Shown here one piece after another: positions 24,889 to 31,244 of a stretch of 39,308 nucleotides of DNA. Under the pieces are notes generated by a model. It did not search any database and had not been told where the DNA came from. It was given only the letters and a program-made list of their open reading frames with translations. The position numbers and the translations under genes are program-made. This DNA is from Alterirhizorhabdus solaris (GTDB taxonomy: Bacteria > Pseudomonadota > Alphaproteobacteria > Sphingomonadales > Sphingomonadaceae), in assembly GCF_007785815.1 (NCBI RefSeq), contig NZ_VNIM01000035.1:1-39308 (forward strand), written 5' to 3'. Every line of letters starts with the position of its first letter. Within the stretch, counting starts at the first letter, position 1.

Positions 24889-25419
24889 ATGGCGACTCTC
24901 CAAGATGAAATCGAAGACATCAGCGGCTGCATCCGGGAAGGGCGCCGCCCCCGCCCGGGCATGAGCTACCGCGTCGAACTCGGTGACGAACGCTTGAGTT
25001 ACCGTTCAGCGGTGACGACTGACCCTCAGCCCACGGCTCGGCAGCTGATCGAGTTGGCCGGTCTCCGGCCGATTGAGGAGCATCTGGTTATCTCGATGGC
25101 GCCCAATGGCCGCCTGAACGCCCTCAATCTCGACGAAACGGCGGATTTGCTCGCAAACAAGGTCGAGCGTTTTCTGATTTTCCGGTCCGACGCTCTCTAT
25201 CGCTTCACCCTTGACGGTGACGAGTTCATCTGGGGGAGCCCGGAGATTCGTGGCGATGTGCTGAAGAAGCTCGCGAAGGTGGATGCCGCAATCTACGGCG
25301 TCTGGCTCGAGGTCCATGGCGGCGAGGACCGGCCGATCGCAGATGGCGCCACGGCGCCGTTGAGCCCGAAGGGGCTGGAGCGCTTCTTCACCGGCACCAA
25401 CCAAACGACGGAGGGCTAA
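24889..25419 (+). CDS. Ubiquitin-like modifier with two multiubiquitin-type domains
   Basis: A 176-residue protein with two beta-grasp domains of the prokaryotic multiubiquitin type. Domain 1 is about 27-98 (YRVELGDERLSYRS, then PTARQLIELAGLRPIEEHLV, then ERF). Domain 2 is about 104-168 (YRFTLDGDEFIWGSPEIRGDVLKKLAKV, ending LERFF). The chain ends TTEG, so the C-terminal residue is a single glycine, ready for adenylation without trimming. An N-terminal stretch of about 25 residues is charged and probably flexible. First gene of a four-gene operon with E2, E1 and DUF6527 proteins; it is inferred to be the conjugated modifier. It diverges from the RHH operon. Confidence 0.85.
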   Translation: MATLQDEIEDISGCIREGRRPRPGMSYRVELGDERLSYRSAVTTDPQPTARQLIELAGLRPIEEHLVISMAPNGRLNALNLDETADLLANKVERFLIFRSDALYRFTLDGDEFIWGSPEIRGDVLKKLAKVDAAIYGVWLEVHGGEDRPIADGATAPLSPKGLERFFTGTNQTTEG

Positions 25420-25423
25420 GCAA

Positions 25424-25804
25424 ATGGCCGCTCTCCCGATGAGGTGCCGCAAGTATCTCGCTGAGCGAGGGCTCGGCTATGATGAAGTCGAGGAGGGCGG
25501 CCAACGCGGTATTGTGCTCCGCGCCATGCCGCTGCCACCTGGTCGCTTCAATGCCACTGTCGCGGATATCCTGATCATGCTACCGCCCGGCTACCCCGAC
25601 GTCGCGCCCGATATGTTTTACGCCATGCCTTGGCTTCGGCTCGTCGCGACTTCAGCCTATGCGCGATGCGCTGACGTTCCCTTCACCTTCGGTAGTCAGA
25701 CTTGGCAGCGATGGTCGCGCCACAGCAGTGATTGGCGCCCGGGTCGTGACGGCATATGGACCATGATTAAGCGGGTGGAAGCTGCCCTCGAGCTCGCGGC
25801 ATGA
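25424..25804 (+). CDS. Prokaryotic E2 family E (Prok-E2_E) conjugating-enzyme-like protein
   Basis: A 126-residue protein with the E2 core pattern: strands ending IMLPPGYPDVAPDMF (50-65, the YPxxxP of E2 enzymes), then WQRWSRHSSDWRPGRDGIWTMI (94-115), the WxP plus C-terminal helix region. In canonical E2 enzymes the catalytic Cys lies 8 residues before that Trp; here the position (relative to W104) is Arg96 and the nearby nucleophiles are S98, S101 and S102. The only cysteines are C8 and C82. It follows the Ubl gene by 4 bases and overlaps the E1 gene (ATGA). The family is known from comparative genomics of bacterial Ub-like systems; activity here is inferred. Confidence 0.82.
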   Translation: MAALPMRCRKYLAERGLGYDEVEEGGQRGIVLRAMPLPPGRFNATVADILIMLPPGYPDVAPDMFYAMPWLRLVATSAYARCADVPFTFGSQTWQRWSRHSSDWRPGRDGIWTMIKRVEAALELAA

Positions 25805-27162
25805 CCGGTTTTTCCCTTGTCATGCAGCAGCGCCATACGTCTGCTCTTCACCAAGCGCTCCTGCCCGTATCAACAAACGGCGCCCCCTGCCTTGTCCTAT
25901 TCGGCACTAATGAAATCGCAAGCGATCCCTGGGATCGGCAGCGCCGGCTGCGTTTGCTGTCGTATGAACTGGCGGGAGACCAGACGAGTGCCGCCAGGAT
26001 CACGGAGGCAATAGCGAGGTGCAAAGCTGAGGATTTGACCCTCGGCGTGGCACGTTCGCAGCTGACGGATAGCGCTGCAGGAACAGCGGAAATTGATGAG
26101 GATGACCGCGGTTTGCTCAAACGTCTCCGACAGGAGCTTGGCGCCTCTGTGCAGCTCGTCAGCCTACGCATCGATGCAGATGGCTGGAGCGCCCGCCTGT
26201 GGCCGGACGCCCGGTCCGCTATTGCAGCGGATTACATCACTGTCCTGGGGGATGGATTAGCGCTCCACGGTCTGCACGGACGGGAGTCGGCTGACTTTCT
26301 CGCACGCCAAGATTTAGCCTTCGGCCCGAAGCTTGGCCGTTACCTTCGCGGACTGCGGGTGGGTGTTGTCGGCTGTGGCGCAACCGGAAGCGCAACTGCG
26401 ATGTTGCTCGCGCGGCTGGGAGTAGGGCAGCTAGCGCTTTTCGACGACGACATCGTAGACGTCACCAACCTAAACCGATTGCATGGCGCTCGCCGGGCCG
26501 ATGCCGACGCGATGCGTCCGAAGGTTGACGTGCTAACGAGGGAGATCACCGAGCTGGGCCTCGGAGTGCGCACGGTGTCGTTCCGTGGCTGGGTCGGCGA
26601 CCCCGCTGCGCGCGATGCCCTAAAGGCATGCGATGTCGTGTTTGGCTGCACTGACGACCATGACGGTCGTTTGCTCCTCAACCGTTTTGCCTATTTCTAT
26701 CTCGTTCCGGTCATCGACATGGGCTTAGCGATCCGCCCTGCAGGGGACGGCCGTATCGCCGAACTCGGCGGTCGAGTGACGGTACTGGCGCCAACAGGAC
26801 AATGCTTAATCTGCCGAAAAGTGGTCGATGCGGAAACCGCCCGCGACGAAGCCCTAAAAAGAGTCAGTCCTGAGGAGTTTGAGCGCCGCAAGCGGGAGGC
26901 CTATGTGCGAGGGGGCGGCGAGCCAGCTCCCGCAGTGGTTACCTTTACAACTGCAACCGCGTGCATGGCAGTTGACGAACTTATTCAAGGTCTGACCGAC
27001 TTTAGAGGCTCAGGCTGGCGCTGGCATGGCGTTCGGCGGTTTGATTTACTGGCTGATCGACGCCCTGGGGCTGAACAAGACGAACATTGCCCAGTCTGTA
27101 GTGGTACAGATTATTGGGGCCGGGGCGACATGCAGCCTTTTCTGGATCGGATAGGCCAATGA
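25801..27162 (+). CDS. E1-like ThiF-family activating enzyme with N-terminal degenerate JAB-like domain
   Basis: A 453-residue protein. The adenylation domain spans about 180-400: nucleotide loop GCGATGS at 191-197, D215-DDIVDVTNLNR, K241, D285 in CTDDHDGR, and a structural zinc set CLIC (335-338) with CPVC (430-433). No cysteine is present between residues 339 and 387, where the E1 catalytic Cys would be expected. Residues 1-160 follow the strand/helix order of a JAB domain (GAPCLVLFG; then DLTLGVARSQLTDSAAG), but the HSHP metal motif reads RSQL at 85-88, so it should be inactive. It activates the Ubl C-terminus with ATP and passes it to the E2. Overlaps both neighbours by four bases. Confidence 0.87.
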   Translation: MTGFSLVMQQRHTSALHQALLPVSTNGAPCLVLFGTNEIASDPWDRQRRLRLLSYELAGDQTSAARITEAIARCKAEDLTLGVARSQLTDSAAGTAEIDEDDRGLLKRLRQELGASVQLVSLRIDADGWSARLWPDARSAIAADYITVLGDGLALHGLHGRESADFLARQDLAFGPKLGRYLRGLRVGVVGCGATGSATAMLLARLGVGQLALFDDDIVDVTNLNRLHGARRADADAMRPKVDVLTREITELGLGVRTVSFRGWVGDPAARDALKACDVVFGCTDDHDGRLLLNRFAYFYLVPVIDMGLAIRPAGDGRIAELGGRVTVLAPTGQCLICRKVVDAETARDEALKRVSPEEFERRKREAYVRGGGEPAPAVVTFTTATACMAVDELIQGLTDFRGSGWRWHGVRRFDLLADRRPGAEQDEHCPVCSGTDYWGRGDMQPFLDRIGQ

Positions 27163-27533
27163 AGGCTCTACGCAAGTACGTTGCCTGGCTTGTACGCGAG
27201 GCAAGATCGATTGTTCGCCCGGACCTCGTACTCCACTCGACCGAGAGGCAACCGGCCCCTCAAGAATTGAAGTCAGGCGTGGTCTATGTAGTGCAAGGCG
27301 GTGGCACCCCGAAGTGGGCCGTCATGCGCTGCCCGTGCGGATGCGGCGAGAAACTCCAACTGTCCCTCAACCCGACGCGTCGTCCCCGTTGGACGGTGCA
27401 TCGGGATCGTCTCAGGCGAGTCTCGTTGCAACCTTCAGTTCGGCAGACTGCTGGATGTTTCGCCCACTTCTGGGTTCGTCGTGGCACTATCGAATGGTGC
27501 GGCGACAGTGGCTCGTCGCCCATAGAAAGGTAG
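27159..27533 (+). CDS. DUF6527-type zinc-binding protein of the Ubl operon
   Basis: A 124-residue protein with conserved Cys/His positions: CPCGC at 58-62, C100-x2-H103 followed by FW, and C114 in IEWC. This is the DUF6527 pattern (MRCPCGCGEKL ... CFAHFWVRRGTIEWC) that I recall from operons with multiubiquitin, E2-E and E1 genes. It has been proposed, as far as I remember, to be the deconjugating or processing enzyme, which would make sense here because the JAB domain is degenerate. ATG 27159 overlaps the E1 stop. Last gene of the operon; 27534-27637 downstream holds no gene. Confidence 0.82.
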   Translation: MKALRKYVAWLVREARSIVRPDLVLHSTERQPAPQELKSGVVYVVQGGGTPKWAVMRCPCGCGEKLQLSLNPTRRPRWTVHRDRLRRVSLQPSVRQTAGCFAHFWVRRGTIEWCGDSGSSPIER

Positions 27534-27637
27534 GCGCCCGTGTCTGACGCGGGGTTCTGACACCTGCAAACCCGCGGAATTGCTGCGGCGGACCGCCGGT
27601 CACAACCGACCGGTTTTGACACCTATGTTCAACAAGG

Positions 27638-28045
27638 TCAGCCCTGCTCGAACGCGGTCAGTATAGGGCATGGACCTGTCGAGCCGGACCCGCACTCCTG
27701 CGCGAGCCGGAGAAGCGAGGCGCGCACCCGCTTAAGGTCCACAATCTTCTCATCCAATGCCGCAATGCGTTCGGTCGCAAGCTCGCGGGCGCGGGCGCGA
27801 TCGTCGGTCGCGTCCAGCGCTAGCAGCTCGCCGATCTGTTCAAGCGTGAATCCGGCTGCCTGAGCTGATCGAATGAAGCGGAGCCGGCGCACGTCCTGCA
27901 CCCCATAGCGCCGGACGCCACCCGCGATCCCGGCCCCGTTCGGCCGGTCGGGCGTGTCAAGCAAGCCGCGGCGCTGGTAGTAACGTACCGTCTCGACGCC
28001 CACGCCGCCCTCTCGCGCCAGCCCCGCAATCGTGATGCTCGCCAT
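27638..28045 (-). CDS. MerR-family metal-responsive regulator (CueR-like ligand spacing)
   Basis: A 135-residue MerR regulator. The N-terminal HTH (ITIAGLAREGGVGVETVRYYQRRGLL) is followed by a coiled-coil dimerisation helix and the C-terminal metal loop C118-x7-C126-PI. Seven residues between cysteines match CueR (Cu+) rather than MerR or ZntR (eight), and the MerR Cys82 equivalent is missing (TDD). ATG 28045 is chosen; the frame is open far upstream but only as a shadow of the divergent gene. It is divergent from the glutaredoxin-MauE gene and a mer-type operator lies between them. Copper or another thiophilic metal is the likely inducer. Confidence 0.85.
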   Translation of the reverse strand: MASITIAGLAREGGVGVETVRYYQRRGLLDTPDRPNGAGIAGGVRRYGVQDVRRLRFIRSAQAAGFTLEQIGELLALDATDDRARARELATERIAALDEKIVDLKRVRASLLRLAQECGSGSTGPCPILTAFEQG

Positions 28046-28048
28046 GTC

Positions 28049-28079
28049 TTGACTCCGGACTATGGTACGGACCCTATAT
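28049..28079 (+). promoter_or_regulatory. MerR-type promoter/operator with long spacer
   Basis: ttgact (28049-28054) and ctatat (28074-28079) are separated by 19 bases, the stretched spacing that MerR activators correct. The spacer contains the dyad actccggac-tatg-gtacgga, very close to the classical mer operator (actccgtac-N4-gtacgga). It would drive the plus-strand glutaredoxin-MauE operon. Confidence 0.75.
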
Positions 28080-28108
28080 AGGTGGGGCGAGCAAGCTGGA
28101 GAAGCGAC

Positions 28109-28876
28109 ATGGCGACCGCCCCCGTCAAACAGGCGACGATCTACCGGATGGTGATGTCTGAACACACCTGCCCCTATGGACTGAAGGCGAAAGACCTTCT
28201 GCGTCGCCAAGGCTATGCGGTCGATGACCACTGGCTGACGACGCGCGACGAAACGGATGCCTTCAAAGCAAAGCACGGGGTCAAGACCACGCCGCAAACC
28301 TTCATCGGTGGCGAGCGGGTAGGCGGCTATGACGATCTGCGCCGTTTTTTCGGCAAGACCGTCCGCGACCCCAAGGCGCTTACCTATCGGCCGGTGATCG
28401 CGCTGTTCACGATGACGGCGCTGATGGCGCTCGCCGCGAGCTACGCGGTGCTGGGCACGCCGTTCACAATTCGCGCGATCGAATGGTTCATCGCCTTCTC
28501 GATGTGTGTGCTGGCGCTGCTCAAGCTCCAGAACATCGAGAGCTTTTCGAGCATGTTCCTCAACTACGATCTGCTCGCCAAGCGCTGGGTGCCCTACTCC
28601 TATATCTACCCGTTCGCGGAAGGCGGAGCGGGCGTGCTCATGATCGCGGGCGCGCTTACCTGGCTGTCGGTGCCGGTCGCGCTGTTCATCGGCGCGATCG
28701 GGGCGGTGTCGGTGTTCAAGGCCGTCTATATCGACAAGCGTGAGCTGAAGTGCGCGTGCGTGGGCGGGGACAGCAACGTGCCCCTGGGCTTCATCTCGCT
28801 CACCGAAAACGTGATGATGGTGGCGATGGCGCTGTGGATGGCCGCCGCCGCGATCGGCATCGCCGGGGCGCACTGA
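28109..28876 (+). CDS. Glutaredoxin-MauE/DoxX fusion membrane protein
   Basis: A 255-residue protein. Residues 8-80 form a glutaredoxin domain with the active site TCPYG (C21, a single-Cys form) and the later KTTPQTFIGGERVGGYDDL. Residues 95-250 contain four to five transmembrane helices of the MauE/DoxX type, with a CAC near the end (KCACVGGDSNVPLG). ATG 28109 has ggagaag upstream. Such fusions occur in metal-stress operons, probably moving thiol redox equivalents or handling bound metal at the membrane; the exact reaction is not known. It is controlled by the MerR-type operator just upstream. Confidence 0.85.
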   Translation: MATAPVKQATIYRMVMSEHTCPYGLKAKDLLRRQGYAVDDHWLTTRDETDAFKAKHGVKTTPQTFIGGERVGGYDDLRRFFGKTVRDPKALTYRPVIALFTMTALMALAASYAVLGTPFTIRAIEWFIAFSMCVLALLKLQNIESFSSMFLNYDLLAKRWVPYSYIYPFAEGGAGVLMIAGALTWLSVPVALFIGAIGAVSVFKAVYIDKRELKCACVGGDSNVPLGFISLTENVMMVAMALWMAAAAIGIAGAH

Positions 28877-28917
28877 CGCTCGTTGACATTGGATCGGAGA
28901 GAGTGCCGATAGCCGGG

Positions 28918-29259
28918 ATGACGAAGGGAGCACCAGCCTTAGCCCGAACGCTTCGCGTGACCGTCCTAGTCGTGCTCGCGGCGCTGCTGCTAGTGCGTCT
29001 CGGCCCGTTTTGCGAAACGGCGGCGCAAGCCGCACCGATCGCGTCGGCGATGGTCGGGTGCGATGGCGATGGCACGCCAGCGCCCGTTAAAAAGGCTCCG
29101 CTATCGAGCTGCGCCACGCCTTGCACGGCCGTTCCCGGCGAAGCCCTGGTGCGGGTCGAGCCGATCGCCAACCATCCGGTCGCGCCTTGGCCTGCTCTAC
29201 TGACCGGGCTGGCCGGTTCTCCGATCCCGCCGGCGACACCGCCTCCTCGAACCGTGTGA
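28918..29259 (+). CDS. Small exported protein of the MerR-controlled operon
   Basis: A 113-residue protein with a signal anchor or signal peptide (LRVTVLVVLAALLLVRLGPFCETAAQA), and four cysteines: one in the FCE and three in the mature part (GCDGDG, SCATPC). The rest is Pro/Ala-rich. I do not recognise a domain. ATG 28918 is used, but GTG 28903 in the same frame is an alternative. It lies between the glutaredoxin-MauE gene and the Cys-rich peptide gene and probably shares their mRNA. A periplasmic metal or thiol function is inference. Confidence 0.55.
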   Translation: MTKGAPALARTLRVTVLVVLAALLLVRLGPFCETAAQAAPIASAMVGCDGDGTPAPVKKAPLSSCATPCTAVPGEALVRVEPIANHPVAPWPALLTGLAGSPIPPATPPPRTV

Positions 29260-29301
29260 CGCTTCAACAACCTCACATATTCGATCGACGGAGATTTTCT
29301 G

Positions 29302-29505
29302 ATGACCAAGCTGAAACTGATCGGTGCCGCACTGGCGCTCGCCCTCCCAACCGCGGCGTTCGCGGCCGGCTCCTGCTGCGCCGACATGGCGTGCTGCAAG
29401 GAGGGGGCGGACTGCTGCAAGGACGGCAAAGGGGACTGCTGCGCGGACATGAAGAAGGGCGGCGACCACGCCGGCCACGACATGCCGGGCGCGCCCAAGA
29501 AGTAA
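29302..29505 (+). CDS. Cys-rich exported metal-binding peptide
   Basis: A 67-residue precursor: a clear signal peptide (MTKLKLIGAALALALPTAAFA) followed by about 45 residues with four CC pairs (SCCADMACCKEG, DCCKDG, DCCADM) and a tail with HAGHDMPG. Eight cysteines in a mature peptide of this size indicate a periplasmic metallothionein-like metal sponge. No known metallothionein family is claimed. The His/Met tail echoes the HAGH and DM motifs of CopB and CopA on this plasmid. A strong terminator follows. Confidence 0.75.
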   Translation: MTKLKLIGAALALALPTAAFAAGSCCADMACCKEGADCCKDGKGDCCADMKKGGDHAGHDMPGAPKK

Positions 29506-29513
29506 GTCGGCGG

Positions 29514-29535
29514 GGGGAGGCGTTCGCGCCTCCCC
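29514..29535. terminator. Bidirectional terminator
   Basis: A 9-bp stem ggggaggcg / cgcctcccc with a TTCG tetraloop lies between two convergent genes (stops at 29505 and 29542). It should stop transcription from both sides. Confidence 0.8.
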
Positions 29536-29541
29536 TTCGTC

Positions 29542-29982
29542 TCAATGGCGCGCGAAAACCCTGCGCCCGTTCGGCCCGAACGCGACGACCTCGAAAGACT
29601 GCGCCGCTCGTCCCGGCACTTCCATTCCGGGTGATCCAAGCGGCATTCCGGCGACCGCTAGACCGCTGACACCCTTTGGACGCTGCGCGAGCGCGCGCTT
29701 CATATCGGCGATCGGGACATGACCCTCGAAGGTCATCCCGTCGATTATCGCGGTGTGACAGGATGCAAGGTCGGCGGGGACGCCGCGTGCCTTCATCATT
29801 GCGGGACGGTTCGCATCGTCAACAATCCGCACCGTGCGGCCGAACTGCGCCTTCACGATCTTCGCCCATTCGCCGCAACACCCGCATCCGAGGTCGCGAT
29901 GCACGAGGATCGCATCGGCCGCGACGGCGACGGAGGGGACGCCCAGCGCGAGGGCGGCAAACAGGTAGCGCATATTGGTCAT
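29542..29982 (-). CDS. DUF411 periplasmic metal-binding protein
   Basis: A 146-residue protein with a signal peptide (MRYLFAALALGVPSVAVAA) and the DUF411 core: VHRDLGCGCCGEWAKIV, PADLASCHTAIIDGMTFEGHVP and AVAGMPLGSPGME. The CGCC motif plus the single Cys and His are the likely copper site. DUF411 proteins accompany copper-resistance genes in many proteobacteria. The start may be ATG 29982 or ATG 29973. It is second in an operon behind the DUF305 gene, with a hairpin between them. Confidence 0.87.
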   Translation of the reverse strand: MTNMRYLFAALALGVPSVAVAADAILVHRDLGCGCCGEWAKIVKAQFGRTVRIVDDANRPAMMKARGVPADLASCHTAIIDGMTFEGHVPIADMKRALAQRPKGVSGLAVAGMPLGSPGMEVPGRAAQSFEVVAFGPNGRRVFARH

Positions 29983-30000
29983 GGTCGATGCCTGGTTAGC

Positions 30001-30026
30001 GGCCCCGCCCGGTTGGGAGCGGGGCC
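30001..30026 (-). terminator. Hairpin between the DUF305 and DUF411 genes
   Basis: An 8-bp stem ggccccgc / gcggggcc with a 10-base loop, no T-run. It may lower DUF411 expression or stabilise the DUF305 message. Confidence 0.4.
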
Positions 30027-30032
30027 ATGCAT

Positions 30033-30419
30033 TTATTGAGCGGGCTTGCCCATCTTGCGAAGCATAGCGTTCAACATGGCGATCTCGCGATTCTGGCTGG
30101 CGATGGCCTTCTGCGCCTCGCGGCGAACCTCGGCATTCTGCGTGCTACGAAGCGCGATCTGCGACATTTCCACCGCGCCACGATGATGCTCGATCATCTT
30201 GCGCGTCCACGTTTCGCCGGCGTCGGCCCCCATCGCCGCCATCATCTTCTCGTGCATTTTCATCTCGGCCGGACCGTAGGGGTTGGCTGCGGTCGCTGGC
30301 ATCGCATGGTTCATGCCGGCCATGTTGCCGTGGTTCATGCCCTGGTGGTTCGCCTGCTGTGCAAGAGCCGGGGTCGCCAGCGCGACGACGAGGAAAAGGG
30401 GTGCGAGTTTCATCATCAA
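30033..30419 (-). CDS. DUF305 ferritin-like copper-associated protein
   Basis: A 128-residue exported protein. A signal peptide (MKLAPLFLVVALATPALA) is followed by a Met/His-rich linker (NHQGMNHGNMAGMNHAMP) and the DUF305 four-helix region: MHEKMMAAM, TWTRKMIEHHRGAVEMSQIAL and IASQNREIAMLNAML. The MIxHHxGAxxM motif is diagnostic. It probably binds copper in the periplasm. Three ATG codons in a row open the gene, so the exact start is uncertain by two codons. Its promoter carries one copy of the ECF motif (30459-30485). Confidence 0.88.
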   Translation of the reverse strand: MMMKLAPLFLVVALATPALAQQANHQGMNHGNMAGMNHAMPATAANPYGPAEMKMHEKMMAAMGADAGETWTRKMIEHHRGAVEMSQIALRSTQNAEVRREAQKAIASQNREIAMLNAMLRKMGKPAQ

Positions 30420-30458
30420 TCTCCTGGGGTGCGAGGTGTTAAATGCCTCTCACGTCAA

Positions 30459-30485
30459 TTACGCGGCGCGAGCACCTACCCCTCA
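30459..30485 (-). promoter_or_regulatory. ECF-sigma promoter of the DUF305-DUF411 operon
   Basis: Read on minus: TGAGGGGT, 12 bases, CGCGTAA. Identical elements and spacing are found before the sigma operon and copCD, and nearly so before copA. Distance to the start codon is about 40 bases. Confidence 0.72.
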
Positions 30486-30509
30486 TGTCGGACGCGATTG
30501 ACTGCTGGG

Positions 30510-31244
30510 TCAGCTTCCCGGCGATCTGCGGCGTCGCCGCACGGGCCAGCGCATCCACAGGAGAACCGCGCCGCCTATCCACAACGCCAGCCCCCCGATC
30601 GCGAAAGCGAGCAGCCAAGGCGTGTTAAAGTCCTCGTGGTTCTTCCAGTCCATGATGTGGAGACCCCAGAAAAAATCGTAAAGCCGCCAGGTGCCTGTCC
30701 TGACAGCGGTGATCCGTCCTGTGTCACCGGCGACGAAGACGCGGGTGTTGTTGGGGTCGTCAAACGCGATCCGCCATGCGGGGAGCGCGCCACGATATTC
30801 GGGTGCGGCACGCTCGATCCGCTCCACGCGAGCAACCGGTCGACCTTCCCCTCGCCAAGCAGCGCGTGCCACGGCCTCGGCCTGGGCGGCGCTAGCAGCC
30901 GGCAGGAGCACCCCCGTGGTCGCATCGGCAAGCCGGGTGCCTTTGGCCGTTGACAGCTCGGCGACGGGACGCCCGAGCAACATGCGATAGGTGAGCGATG
31001 TGACGGGCGTTCCGACGCTCCTCGTCAGGTCCGCTGGCGACGCCAAGGCCATGCCCGCAGGTATAGGGGCGACGGTCTTCCGATCAACGAGGTGATCGCC
31101 ATGCACTTTGTCGATCGGCAGGAAGCTCATCACCGTCCCACTGGTGAACCAGAGGAGGAGCTGGATGCCGATAATGATCGCGAGCCACTTGTGCGTCTTG
31201 CTCGCTAGCTGGTGAAGCCTCGCGCGCCGGCCCCTCAGAACCAC
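30510..31244 (-). CDS. PepSY-domain membrane protein
   Basis: A 244-residue protein with an N-terminal TM helix (KWLAIIIGIQLLLWFTSGTVMSFLPI), a periplasmic region containing a PepSY-like segment (AWRIAFDDPNNTRVFVAGDTGRITAVRTGTWRLYDFFWGLHIMDW) and a C-terminal TM helix followed by a basic tail. PepSY-TM proteins are frequent in copper and iron operons; some are linked with metal reduction. The start is GTG 31244, overlapping copB by 10 bases. It is third in copA-copB-pepSY. Confidence 0.82.
   Translation of the reverse strand: MVLRGRRARLHQLASKTHKWLAIIIGIQLLLWFTSGTVMSFLPIDKVHGDHLVDRKTVAPIPAGMALASPADLTRSVGTPVTSLTYRMLLGRPVAELSTAKGTRLADATTGVLLPAASAAQAEAVARAAWRGEGRPVARVERIERAAPEYRGALPAWRIAFDDPNNTRVFVAGDTGRITAVRTGTWRLYDFFWGLHIMDWKNHEDFNTPWLLAFAIGGLALWIGGAVLLWMRWPVRRRRRSPGS

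Noticed and set aside
25801-26280. Active JAMM deubiquitinase domain in the E1
   Set aside because: The HxHP motif is replaced (RSQL) and the Glu is missing, so catalysis is not expected.
27534-27637. Repeated ggttctgacacct and gttttgacacct as transposon ends
   Set aside because: The two copies are short and imperfect, no transposase is nearby, and no matching end was seen on the other side of the accessory island.
28046-29035. Upstream extension of the MerR gene frame
   Set aside because: The 330-codon extension is antisense to the glutaredoxin-MauE gene and crosses the mer-type operator; MerR proteins start at MASITIAGLA.
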